The position numbers and the translations under genes are program-made. From contig QVOM02000034.1 of the NCBI GenBank assembly GCA_003586115.2, forward strand, positions 17,715,444 to 17,779,443: a stretch of DNA of 64,000 nucleotides. The letters run 5' to 3'. Origin of the DNA: Salvator merianae. Lineage: Eukaryota > Chordata > Lepidosauria > Squamata > Teiidae. The notes under the pieces are model-generated. The model saw nothing but the letters and a program-made list of their open reading frames with translations. It made no database searches and was not told the DNA's origin. Shown piece after piece: positions 41,190-52,766 of this stretch. Positions within the stretch are counted from its first letter, which is position 1. The number at the start of each line of letters is the position of its first letter.

Positions 41190-42720
41190 CAATGGAAGGC
41201 CATATTCACATGGTACTTCCTGGGGTGTAACCTGTCTTCATGGTACCTAGTGTTGAAGCAGCCTCTGCACAAAAATGGTGCTGAAGTCTGCTGCAAGGGG
41301 AGATGGCTTCAAAGCAGTCTCCCAGTTGTTCCTAGGGGTAGACATAATTGGCCATCTGCTGGCTTGTGCAGCCAGTTGCCATTTTGCTGGGCTGCCAGAA
41401 ATGGCTCTGGATACAGGCAGTTTGTGGGTGCCTGGCAAAAGCAGCCCTAGCAGGCAACTTGGAGACCATGAACTTTCATACGTGGCATCTGAAGTATGAG
41501 GTGAGAGGTGAGTATGTGTCAGTTCTGTTGTGCACATAGTGAAAAAGAACTAGTTCTTAATTTTGCAGTCCACAGTCCTGATGCAACCAGGTTTCACAGG
41601 CCTCATCACAAAAACTTCGGGCGCCCTGTCTTAGGTCCTCAGAAAAGTAGAGCAATTAACACGAATTCAAATCTCTTTCCTTCTCCCCCCACCCCCGCCC
41701 CTGCCAAAGCCATATTAAAACAGGAATCTTTCTTCAGTTTCCTGATTTTGAAACAGTATTTTTGATATACATGGTGAGAAAAGAACAGGGATTTTTTCAG
41801 TTTTTTTAAAACTAAAGTACACCTTACCACCTACACTGAACCTGACAACCTGTTTCTGCTGTTCACAGGATTGCTGTTAGAATGCTCTGAATTAACAAAG
41901 TATTTCATTCTCACCAATTACTTAGTGAGGTGAAAATCAAGTTCATCCTTGGACTAAAATGAGCAAAGTGTTAATAAAAATGAGCGAGAGAGAGAATGTT
42001 TTTCTCAGTTGAGAACTTCCTGCTAGAATGAGTTTGTGGTTATTTTTCAAACTTTGAGGATTTAAAATAGTATGTTTAGGATTAGCCATACTTATGTCTC
42101 CTAAAGGCAGGTCAGGAACTCAAAACAGATTGGACTTGTGAAGGAGAGATTGAACCTTTACCCCTTGTTCTGCTTTTCCAATAATAAATTGTCCCCAACC
42201 TTTCCCGAAAAACGGTTCTTTGCTGCAAATATCAGCCTCTCTGGCAAATGGTACCAAACTGCTGATTCTCAGTATGTTGTGCAGATTTTCAAAAGAAAAT
42301 GAAATGATACATACCCTGATCAGATCTCCAGATAGGCTGGTGTGCTCTCTCATGCACTACCAGCACACGCCCATGATCCCAGTATGCAGCCACAAAGAGG
42401 AAAGTATGGAGTTGGTCTACTAATCAAAAGAGGAAGAAGATTTAAAAGCCATTTCTGCACCTCCCGACACTATCTAAAGGTCTTTTGCAGGGAACTGAGA
42501 GGTCACTTTATGAACAGGGTGGATTATCTCAGCGAGATGTAGGGCGATTCGGCTCTGGCTATTATATTGGACCATCAAGCATACTAGGAGCCTCCCTCCC
42601 AATCCACAACAACAGAAGACATATATATATATAGTTATGAACTTCTCATTAAGGTAATTTCTCAATCCTGTGCCACTTTTGTGCCATAAATCCTGAGTTT
42701 TATGGCACTATCCACAAATA
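41190..42720. other. Unrecognised sequence
   Basis: No gene or repeat is supported. The frames near 41,061-41,540 overlap on both strands and show no domain. Confidence 0.4.
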
Positions 42721-42721
42721 T

Positions 42722-43187
42722 CCTGTTCACATTTGCTGGCCTGGTACGGTATGGTATGGTATAATAACACCGTATCAGGTCAGTGAAGATCAAGTGTGAT
42801 GGTGGCCATCCAAACTTCAAGCACTAAACTAGCCCTCTATGTGCCCAGCAGTGCTTGAAGTGCAAATGGCCAGCCTGGCTGCACCAGAATCAGATGAGAG
42901 GCTGGCTGTTGCCATAGTGATCTGGACACGTCACATTATTATGCAGCTGCATTTCTGCCACCACACCCACTCACAGCATCATATCCAGAAGAGGCCGCAG
43001 ATGCTGGTGTCCAGGAGCGATCCGGATGCTCCTGGTAAGTATGCAGATTGCTAAAAAGCAGTCCACCACTGATTGGCTTCAGGGGAGCCTGGGGCAACCT
43101 CTGGTAAGTTGCTGCGGCTTCCTGGTGCAGATGGAGCAATCCAGTGAGTGACCTGGATCGCTTCACCACCAAAGTGCAAACAGGTCC
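42722..43187 (-). mobile_element. TIR-A diverged copy
   Basis: CCTGTTCACATTTGCTGG near the left and CCAAAGTGCAAACAGGTCC at the right are TIR-A-like ends. The interior has the GTCCAGGAGCGATCCGGATG and GCTCCTGGTAAG phrases and a repeated (GGTAT)n stretch at 42,745-42,762. It is more diverged than the other copies. Boundaries are approximate. Confidence 0.5.
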
Positions 43188-43404
43188 CAGAGTACTAAAG
43201 CTAAACTGTATTCAATACCAAATTGTCCTTTCCCTCTAATGATTGGTTTTCCTTCCATCTTGTATCACTAGATGCATTGTAGCATCTTATTGCCTACAGA
43301 CAGAACAGGAAACTCACATTAGCTCAATGCTTTGGGGATAAGGTAGCGGTACATGTACTCAGTAGTTAATTTCTTCCAGTAAAACAAGCTCATGTTATAT
43401 GTGA

Positions 43405-43593
43405 ACTTTCAGTAGGAGCCTTACACCATTCATCCATGGCTGTGGGTATTGAGCCACAGACCCTGAGTTAGGCCAATGTTGATAAAGTTGGGCAGAGGGT
43501 TTATTTATTCTAATTCATTTATTTATTTGATTTATATCCACTTTATCATGCATAGGCCTCAAGGCAGCTCACAGGAAAAAGGCATCATATATT
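43405..43593. repeat. 189-bp direct repeat, copy 1
   Basis: Identical to 44,251-44,439 except for two substitutions (A/G in TTACRCC; T/C in ATGCAYAGG), with no gap. It includes the 3' tail of a minus-strand L2-like LINE (from about 43,500) plus ~95 bases of its flank. The sequence on either side differs from that around copy 2. Confidence 0.95.
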
Positions 43594-44250
43594 CATGTAA
43601 TATCTGTTCTGAATATCTGTTTAATGCAAAGATAATGAAAGAAAAGCTGTTATCGTTGACTGATCACCATGTCAGAATCAGTAACTACATATTCGTAAAT
43701 AAAAAGGAGGGACCGTTTTTCAAAAGGGAGCGGGGAAAATAAAAATATTTTGTATCTAGCCTACAGTCTTCACACTTTTATTTCAGTGCATGTGGGCAGA
43801 CCAGAAAAGTGAGGGTAGCCCACAGTATTGGCAGTTTACAGCCGCTGTCTTTGTAGCACTTTGATGCAGCACCATTTCAATTCCCAAAGATTGAGAAACA
43901 TACACACACACACACACACACGAACAAGCAAAGGCCTGTTCTGCACTGCCTCTTATTCCAGAACAAATTCCAGAACAAAGGCCAACAGTCCACACATTAG
44001 AGCAGATTAGGCCAAGTCCCGCTCACACCAATCATATTTCATCCACATTGGACGAAGCATGGATCGGGCTAGGGCACTCCAGATGAAGAACTACAGCTGG
44101 CCCAGTGATGTGGGATAATGCATGTCACACAGGGTTTGGGGTTTGATACAAACACATTTTTAGCAAGCAAAGGATCTTGTAGTACAAGACAGTGGTCATT
44201 TGAAACTATTTTGGTCTACAGAGGCTGAAACTGTACTGTATGTAAGTGAG
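43594..44250. other. Sequence between the two 189-bp repeats
   Basis: This 657-bp segment has a (CA)n run at 43,902-43,921 and no recognised repeat or gene. It does not resemble the sequence after copy 2, so the arrangement is not a plain tandem duplication. Confidence 0.6.
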
Positions 44251-44439
44251 ACTTTCAGTAGGAGCCTTACGCCATTCATCCATGGCTGTGGGTATTGAGC
44301 CACAGACCCTGAGTTAGGCCAATGTTGATAAAGTTGGGCAGAGGGTTTATTTATTCTAATTCATTTATTTATTTGATTTATATCCACTTTATCATGCACA
44401 GGCCTCAAGGCAGCTCACAGGAAAAAGGCATCATATATT
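44251..44439. repeat. 189-bp direct repeat, copy 2
   Basis: 99% identical to 43,405-43,593, offset 846 bases. From its end the L2-like LINE continues naturally to about 45,250, so copy 2 looks like the original site and copy 1 the derived one. Confidence 0.95.
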
Positions 44440-45250
44440 ATGGCAATAAAAGGTTTTCGAAAAACACATGTAAAAACTCAATTAAAAGAAATATTAAAAA
44501 TTCAGTAAAACATCTCCAGTTAAAAACAACCACACACAGGAGCAGGGAAAGGCCTTCCAGAAGAGATAAGCTTTCAAATTCCTCCAAAACACCATAAGGG
44601 ATGTTGTCACCTTAATAATAAAGGGGGGGGCATTCCAAAGCTGGGGAGCAGCTACAGAAAAGGCCCTATCCTGCGTGTTCATCAGCTGTGCTTTCTTTGC
44701 TGATAGAACACAGAGTAGGGCTCCTTGTGTTGACCTCATTGAGCAGTACCAGCTGGGAAAAGACGGTCCTTCGAGTACTTAGGACCCAAGCCATTTAGGC
44801 TTTAAAGGTGATAACCAACCCCTTGAATTGAATCCAGAAGAAGATGGAAAGTCCAATGCAGTTCTTGAAATATGGAAGTTATATGCTCTTATCTTGGAAT
44901 CCCTAAGATAACTCTGGCAGCTGCATTCTGTACCACCTGAAGCTTCCAAATGCTTTTCAAGGGCAACCCCCTCGCAGGAATATAACTGTGATGTGGCTAG
45001 GTCAGACCTCTCAAGAAAGGGGGACAGTTGATGCACCAAAAGAAGATGTGGAAAGGAGCTCCTGGCCACAGCCGCTACCTGGACATCCAGGAGTAAAAAT
45101 GCATCCTGGATAACCCCAAGCTGCAAGCCTGTTCTTTCAAAAGAAGCACCATCCCATCCAGAGGTGGCTGAATCTTCAGCCTTTCTCCTGACAAATAGTC
45201 TCCACTGGAGCTGCGTTCAATTTCAGTTTATTCACCCACAGTTGTTTTGG
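44342..45250 (-). mobile_element. L2-like LINE 3' fragment (copy 7)
   Basis: On the minus strand, from 45,250 downward, the order is a decayed protein segment, a deletion, then the 3' region with GCTCCCCAGCTTTGGAATGC and the (AAATA)n-type tail at 44,342-44,385. The tail portion is duplicated at 43,500-43,593. Its 5' end is missing. Confidence 0.7.
44779..45126 (-). pseudogene. L2-like reverse transcriptase fragment
   Basis: The frame has LGVIQDAFLLLDVQVAAVAR, then LVHQLSPFLERSDLAT. These match the region just upstream of the SRLDYCNALY block in the other L2-like copies. After SDLAT that block is missing, showing an internal deletion. It has no catalytic residues and is a relic. Confidence 0.65.
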
Positions 45251-45334
45251 CCAATATGATATTCTTCAGCTCCTTGGTTTTCACCTCTTATTTCAAAAGG
45301 TTTAATTAGTGGGCCAGTTAACACTGACATGCTA

Positions 45335-45953
45335 ATGATTGCCTGCATGCTCACTAGCACAGTGCGTCTGCACTCTGCGGTTGCCTCAGCATCCGAGAAC
45401 ATTTGCAGATGCTCCTGAACACTTTTAGCTGTGAACAGCTAAAACGCTGTCCACAGCTTGACTGGGAACAGCTGGACTGCTCCGAGTCAAGAGCGTTCAC
45501 ACCTGCTTCTGGGTGCAAACACTGCAAGGCCACAGAGTCATGTGGCATGGCCCTGGTCACCATGTCAGCAGCCAGATGTTTCCATGGCTGCTCTCATGGT
45601 GGTTGGGCTGGCATCCGCACTGTGAGTGCTGGAAGCCTGGTACGGGGCTGTTCCAGCCCTTGCAGTGCAGATGGTCACCACACCACTGCGTCTGTTCCAG
45701 TTCAGAATGGTAGGATTCTACCATTCTAAGCCATAAAGTGTGCAACGTTTACACCAGGAAATACGTCCAAAAGCTGCATACCAGGAGCAATCCAGCTGCT
45801 CTAGGTACAGGCGTGGAGCACAACTTTGTGCTCCATGGCTAGTAGTGATCAGGAGTGGCTGTACCTGCCGATTGCTTTGTGCCTCTGCAAAATGTGGATG
45901 CACTTCTCTAGTGAGCATCTGATCACTCACTAGCGTGTAAATGTGACCAGGCC
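45335..45953 (+). mobile_element. TIR-A composite copy
   Basis: 45,335-45,745 is a nearly full TIR-A in one orientation (CTCACTAGCACAGTGCG, GGTCACCATGTCAGCAGCC, CCATTCTAAGCCATAAAGTG). 45,780-45,953 is the outer third of another in reverse (CAGGAGCAATCCAGCTGCTC, GATCACTCACTAGCG, TGTGACCAGGCC). Together they form a larger inverted arrangement. Whether this is one rearranged element or two adjoining ones is unclear. Confidence 0.6.
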
Positions 45954-45954
45954 C

Positions 45955-48900
45955 TTAGTCTCACTTCCTAGTCACTATGCAACAAAGAAAGGGAAGACAG
46001 ACTCTGAGTATTGAAAAAGAGGAAGGAATACACAGATCTTTGGGCATCTTTCACCAAATTTCAAACACCATCTGCTCACCACTTTAAAATAACTTTTATG
46101 AATGATTTAAGCATAATGAAGAATTGCTACTAGCTTTCCATGTAACCTCCCATATGCCAAATATTCCCAGTTACTCAAGTCTTGACCAAACATCTGTTAT
46201 TCACACTGAAATGTGAGATTTTGTAGAAATTTAGGTACAATGTGCTTTCTACTCTCAAGAAAGACAAATGTTTGCAAAGTGTGTGATTTTTTTTTTTACC
46301 CTCAGATGGACTCTGTTTTGTCTCAGTTTTCTGTGCTATTCCCTCACTAAAATATATTCATATACTATACAAGGTCAATATCTAGGAATTGTCTTATTTG
46401 TTCATGTATTGAAAACAATTGACTTTCGACAAATCGTTCCGTACATATATGTCTGTGCCAGATGGTAAACATTCCTCAGTTCTTGATTGCTATTGAAATC
46501 TTAATTATAAATAACTGCTGCTGGGTCTTTTAGGCTGCCTGATATTCCTTCAGTATTTGTCCTGGACTGTTAACATATTAGCAATAATAAATTGATATTC
46601 TGTACGGTATACTTTCCCTTTCTTTACTTTCTCATAGGGGTGTGCAAAATGCCAATTTGAGTGTTTCGTAAAACATTCAGAACAGTCTTGGCTCTCTATG
46701 TGAGGGTAGAGTTTGCTAAGTAGAACACAGCAAACTCCGCTTGGATCTAAGTGAGCAGGGCAGGTTCTTAGGCAGATTTATTAGATTGTTTTAATCAGGT
46801 TCCAGATGGGGGTGGGGGCACGCAGGCAGCCACTTACAACAACCACAGTCAGCCTGGATCCTCCTGTTGGAGATGAGTCCTCAGCACAGGGCCCCAGTAG
46901 CTGGCTGGCTTCTTACCTGAATTTGCCTGGTCCAAGAGCATCTTCCCTGCCACACCAGAGGGTAAACCACGTGCTGCTCTGCTCAACCCTGAAACTTGAT
47001 GGCTGGGAAGGAGAAGAGGGAGGGAAAAGCTGAAGATTTGCTAGGTTGGAAACCATGAAAATGCAAGAGAAGTGTGCCTGACACTGGGATTGTGCCAGAA
47101 GGGCTTGGTGCAAGGGGGGGGGCACCCATCTGAAGAGATCTGCCACTGGGTTGACCTCAGGTGCTGGAGGGGTTGCTATCCTTGAGGGAGAAGTAAGAGT
47201 TTGCCTTTGCCACTGCTGGAGGCAGATTGTGAGATGGAGTTTTCTTTCTACTTGGTCACTTCTTCTCGTTCTCACTTTCAGAATCCCTTAACTTGCAGAA
47301 AAGCAAGCATGTGCTGCTGCTATTCTGGGCACATCTGAGGGGAAGCCACACAGGCAAGCACAGGGGTGAGACTGTTAGGAGGCAATTTCCTCAGCCCGCT
47401 CTGTCTTCTCTTCCCCCTGCCTGCCCCCCCCAGTGAAGCTATTAAGTTTCAACAGAGGACTATTTTGGTCAGGAAAATGGCACAACAGAAATGCGTAACC
47501 TAACCTCCAATACCACTGGCTGTCTCTAAGCACAGCCACTTTTAAACTTTAGTTAAAGTTTACTTTTAACACTTGGCTTTTAAATTTTAGAAAAGTTCTT
47601 TGAAGATCTAGGGGCAGAACTTATACATCATGTATAGTTTGGTGGTGTGGAAATGAAAGAAATACAATCCAGGAATGCAACCACCCACAGCTAAAGGGGC
47701 CAAAGTGCTGTGCTTTGTAAATGGTAAGTCAGAGCAGATATATGAGGTATGTTGCTTTCATTGTCCCATCAAATTTGCTGCTTCTCTAATGCTACCTTAT
47801 CTAAGAATCCAAATTTGCCTGCCTCCCTCTTTCCAAGCCCTCAAAACCAGAATATCAGCTGTAACTCCCCAAATCCCAAACTGAATACTCAATAGTCCAA
47901 CAGCAGAAGATAGTGACTAACTGTGAATTCTACCTCCTGGAGAAAACCTCAGGTATTGATTTTACGTTCTCTCAGGAGAACTTTCAAGGTTCTGTCTTGT
48001 CTGAGGTTACCTTTGTTTAGTGATACAAATAAATGAAAAGGAAAATAAAACCAACAGGTCAGTGGGCTGAGATGAGAATACACAATGAGCTGTTTCTCAC
48101 TGAGAAATTATCTCCTCACCCTGTAATAATGCTGAAAATCAATGGCTTCCTGAAGGTTTCTCCATTTAATGGGATGGCAGATAACTTTGCTGTATTTAAA
48201 GCCATCTTTAAGATTTTTTTAAAGGAAAGAAACAGCTTTCAGAGGCTTTTTAAAGTGGGGGCACTGGAACCAGCAAGCACAAGAGATTTGGCACAGCCAA
48301 AAGGCTGACCTGCACCCCAAAGTTCATCTTTAACAGCACCTTTGGCAGCCACTCCATATAATTTTAAATGATATTCAACACTTTCTTCCTCTTCACTTGT
48401 TCCTAAAGCTCATATTCTTAAGAATCTGTTTAAGTGAGATTACAGCTTTGCTAACTATGCCAAAGATAAAACAGAACAATGCAAACGGAAAACCATGTGG
48501 TAAAATCAGTTGCTTTTGGATTTCTTTTGTAACTTTGGAATGTTTTGGGCTGCCATTTTCAGAGAACAGCTGTTTCACTAAGCTCGATCAAAGTGATGTT
48601 AAAGGCTGAAAGATCAAAAATGTCACAAATTGAGGAATGAAAATATGTGCCTTAAAATGTGAGATGAAAGCTTGTACCTCTCCTTGACTTCCATGCAGAA
48701 AAGAGAGGAAGGTTATGTTTTGCAGATGGTAGGAACAATAACGACTTGCTATAGGCTGAGCCTCTGGATGGCCAACTGTCAAGCATACTGCATCAAATTC
48801 ATTTCCTGAGATAAACCCATAGAAGAATCAATCATACCACTTTCTTGGCTCCAGAAATGCTTTGACTCTTTGAGCAGCTATTAAATTCACTGGAGGATAA

Positions 48901-51805
48901 AACCAAGTCTGATAAATGTGCCTTCACGTCAAGCTTGCTTCCTGGTGACAGAGTGAACAAATCCATGCAGTTGGCTTGGCTGAAGTAGCCAGCCATTGCT
49001 TTCTTCAGGATATTTTTCAATTGCTCAATCTAGCCTATAGCACTTGGCTTTCCAAGCAGGTTTCCCTTCCAAGTGTTCATCTTGCTTAGGTTCCACGATC
49101 AGGTAGAATCAATGTGGGGTAAAACCTGAAAATAATTTATTATATTTTCAAAACCCAAATCAGTCTAATTAAGTGGACATTTGCATGAGCAGTATTATAC
49201 AAGGACAAGATGATTTTTAAATGAATTTCACACTGAGCTGTCAAACCTGATCACCTCTCCTTTGGAAGCGTTCTATTTTAGTGTACAATTGCTGTGGCAA
49301 GTACTTGTTACTGTTACTTGTCACTCTGCTCATTTCCATCCATCCAAATGACAACAACTATCAAATCAGAAGGAAGGCCAGGCTTCTCCAAAAGCTCAAG
49401 TTTTAATTGCCACCTGAATTGCATCATCTTGATATCTAACAGAATCCTCTGCCAATGAATTCAAGCAAGGTGACTAGAGTGCTAGTTTACACGTATCAAT
49501 CCTTCATTGGAAGAGCTGTGTTTAAAGATCATCCTGTACTTGGAGGCATTCTCTGTTTGATGGTCCATCTGGTCCAAGTCCATCGTAAAGGTGAAGACAC
49601 CTAATCAGGAAGAGTAGTGGTCAAGACGTTTTCCATCAGCAGCTGCACACACAGAAATCCTTAGAACATAATTCCCTCTGACATGGAGAGATGGGTTGCA
49701 TATCTGTTTAAGTCATAATTACTTCTGAACTTGCATCTATGCAAAAACTAATATGGTACATCCATTTTACACAAAGCAACAAATTATTTTGTCTGCTTTA
49801 TTTGGCAGATGACTAAGACTGCATCCAGATGTAGCTTAAGTGGACTTGATTTGATGAAGTGAAATAAATGTGTTCTGTATCCTGGAGTTACCCTTGTTTG
49901 CAATAGATGAATATACAGAAGACAGCCTTCTTTGCCTGCCAGTGTAGTTACCTACATGGAAGGAAAATCCATGTAGCTGCCATGGGGGTAAATTTACCAC
50001 CACATGGGTGAGTCCCAGTTTTAGTTATTGTGTGATGAAGCAAAAAACTCCATTCTGTCTACTTTCTTTTCAATGTTTTATTTTGTATACTTCTATCAAG
50101 TGTACAAAATATTCTCCTGCCATGAAGAAAGCTCTGAGAAAGCATCTCTCTGAGATAATCTATCCTTTTTGGAAGGAGTCCTAAAAACCTTGTCCACAAT
50201 ACAATGGATATCCAAGAATGAATACATTGAGAAACTCAAGCCAGTTGAACACACTGTTCTCTTGAAGTATCGTAAACTGGGTAGTCATCTTGCTTCCAAC
50301 TTTATTTTGTTCACCTTGTTGCTTCTCTCTCCTGCTTCTTTACTTGAAATAAGGATTGGCTGCCTCCCTACCAGTCCTCACTCCTCAGTGTCACTGTCCT
50401 TTCCCAAACTTAGGGATTTTTTTCCCCTGAAACAGCCCAGTGTATCAGGTTGTTTGCTTGAAATCTGATATTGAAAGCAAACCTTCCTTTTACTGAGTTG
50501 TCTTTTTTAAAACACATACTCACATTGGTTATAACATTAATGTTTGCTTCTGCACCTCCATGACGGCAAGGCAGCGCATCCCCACTGCACAGACAGCTGT
50601 TATTCCATTCTTCCAAATGACACTTTCCTCCATTCTGGGATGGATGAAGGGCACAATGTGTGTAAAAAGAAACATCCTCTGGTCATCCCTGCTTCATCCC
50701 ATTTCACGTGTGTGGATGTAGCATAACATGTACTACTATAATGCCCGTTTAAGCTACTACTGCCATTGTCTTTATTCTACAAATGTGGAAAGGGCAAGCA
50801 ACAGTTGTTCAATGGATATAAAAGTGTACATTGTATGTGGTCAGATACATTTCCTTCTGTAAATATTCAGTTACTCAATCAAAGTTATAAAAAGGAATTC
50901 TTGACATAATTTATCTGCAATTCAAGTTGAGATTTTGTTGAGCAATTTTGGTTTATTATAATTTTATTTTGGTTTTAACTTGGTGCTCCAGTGGACTCAG
51001 ATTGACCTGATCTCTATTTGTTTTCCTTCAGGAATGCTGTACAACAGTGGTTATTAATGTTTTGGAGTCCATATAGAGATCTGAAGTCATGCTATGGACC
51101 TACATCTCTTCTGTATGTTACTTTCTCCTAAGCAGTGAGTGGGGTAGGTGTGTCAGAAGGTTTGAAGACACCAAGGAAACTCCTCAAGAACATCTCTGCA
51201 CCTTGGGCACACTGCTGTATCTCTTAGTATGTCCCAGTATTTTGGAAGGCTATGTTTGCTTGTAGGACTTTTGAAGTCAATGATGATTTAGTAACAAAAT
51301 AATAATAATGTTCTGGGGTTCAAAGCATAGAGTATAGTGATTGGAAAAGTTTCTTTATGTCCCCATGTGGCAAGATGGAGTATAGGTTGAACTAGGGCCA
51401 CTTTATCAACCAAAACAGATTTGCAGAGCTGCCCAAGGGCTGCAGCAATGGGAGGAAAATATGAACTTTCAGTGCCTCCCCATCTGTTCTGCTATGGATT
51501 AGAACTATCAAGGTCCTTCCTCAGCTGCTATCCCACAGCCATTCCATCAGACTGCAAGAGGAAAGAAGATGAGGCTGAAGGGTTTTTCCATCCAACCTGC
51601 CAAAGTATTCTGTTATCATTTTCCTCTCCCAGCCTCCCTGTCCTCTTGCATTGTGTCTTTGGCTGCATCCATATGAAACCCTGAATGGGGCATCAGTGAA
51701 GCACTTCTGCAGAGGGGAGAGGGGGCCTTGGTCAAAGAGACAAAGCTCTGTATTAGCACTCCATACCACCCAGAACACCTTTGCATACAGAACCCACCTG
51801 CCGAA
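45955..51805. other. 5.8 kb with no recognised feature
   Basis: This is the longest stretch without a repeat I can name. It has no SINE or LINE tail, no clear terminal repeats and no frame with a known domain. Composition is moderately AT-rich. It could be unique intronic or intergenic DNA, or contain conserved non-coding sequence, which cannot be judged without comparison. Confidence 0.5.
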
Positions 51806-51810
51806 GTTAG

Positions 51811-51925
51811 CTGGGGACCAAATGTGTAGCTGGAAGTCAGGCTGGTGGCTGGGAACCAGATGTGTACCTGGGAGTCGGGATGATGGCTGAAGACCAAATG
51901 TGTACACAGAAGCTTGGGGGCAGTG
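51811..51925. repeat. Three-unit 38-bp tandem repeat
   Basis: Three adjacent units share GACCAAATGTGTA (or one change from it), followed by TGGGAGTCGGGATGATGGCT-like sequence. The third unit is shorter and diverged. Confidence 0.75.
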
Positions 51926-52236
51926 CAAATCCCCCAAAAGTGATTAATCCCCCGAAGAGAGAACTCTGAAGTGGAACCCCTGCTCTTCCAAAGATTTGCC
52001 CCACCCACCCTCTATTTTAACACACGTGGACGGTGCCTTACAGAATGTGAGCCTAACAGTAAGGATCCATCTACTGTTTCATTCTGGAAACTGCTCTGGA
52101 AGCCTTTTTATGGGCTCAAGAGTTGAATAAAAATGCAACAAAGAAAGATGCAGAAGACCTCCCAAATACTACCAGACCAAAAATCCAAAGAGGTAAAGAA
52201 ATGGCATAATCAGCTGAAATAAGGTAATTCAACCCA

Positions 52237-52635
52237 CCCCCTAACAAGATCCCCAGGGAAGGCCTCATCCCCTTCCGAGAAGATCAGTCCCAGCCCCAAG
52301 ACTGCTGGGCAGGGCTGAAGATCAGAGATCTTCTGCAGAGTCTCTGCAGAGACTTCGAAGACCTGGGCAGGAAAGTGAAGGAACTGGGAGCGCAAGTTGT
52401 CTTCTCTTCTATCCTCCCAGTGAATGGCCGTGGAACAGGAAGATGGAGCAGGATTCTACAGGTAAACAACTGGCTACGTCGATGGTGCTACCAGCAAGGA
52501 TTTGGATTTCTAGACCATGGACTAACCTACTTATATGATGGACTCCTTGCAAGAGATGGCCTCCATCCTACAAAGACAGGAAAGCACATATTTGGCAGGA
52601 GACTGCCTGCGCTCATCAGGAGAGCTTTAAACTAG
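52237..52635 (+). pseudogene. CR1 ORF1 C-terminal (SGNH esterase-like) fragment
   Basis: About 133 codons are open up to the stop at 52,633-52,635. The segment KELGAQVVFSSILP, the QGFGFLDHG block and ARDGLHPTKTGKHIFG match the C-terminal half of the esterase-type domain known in CR1 ORF1 proteins. DGLHP holds the Asp and His expected of the SGNH active site. The N-terminal half with the catalytic serine and the zinc-finger region is missing. The first in-frame candidate start is not meaningful because the frame is entered by truncation. Confidence 0.75.
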
Positions 52636-52766
52636 GGCAAAAGGGGAAGGGAAGTAAAAGTCCAGAGAAAGATAAGCAGCTAATAAATACAGATAAGGAT
52701 CTTGCTACCAGAAATAAAAGGAAGGAACAAAGACAAACAGTTTGGAAGGAAACTAAAGGAGTCAAG

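Noticed and set aside
43476..44597. Two frames with the same 40 first residues, suggesting a gene pair
   Set aside because: The identity is due to the 189-bp DNA duplication and the frames read through an L2-like tail.
51521..52008. Frames of 130-138 codons with a repeated peptide
   Set aside because: The repeats come from the 38-bp tandem array, with no known domain and frames open on both strands.
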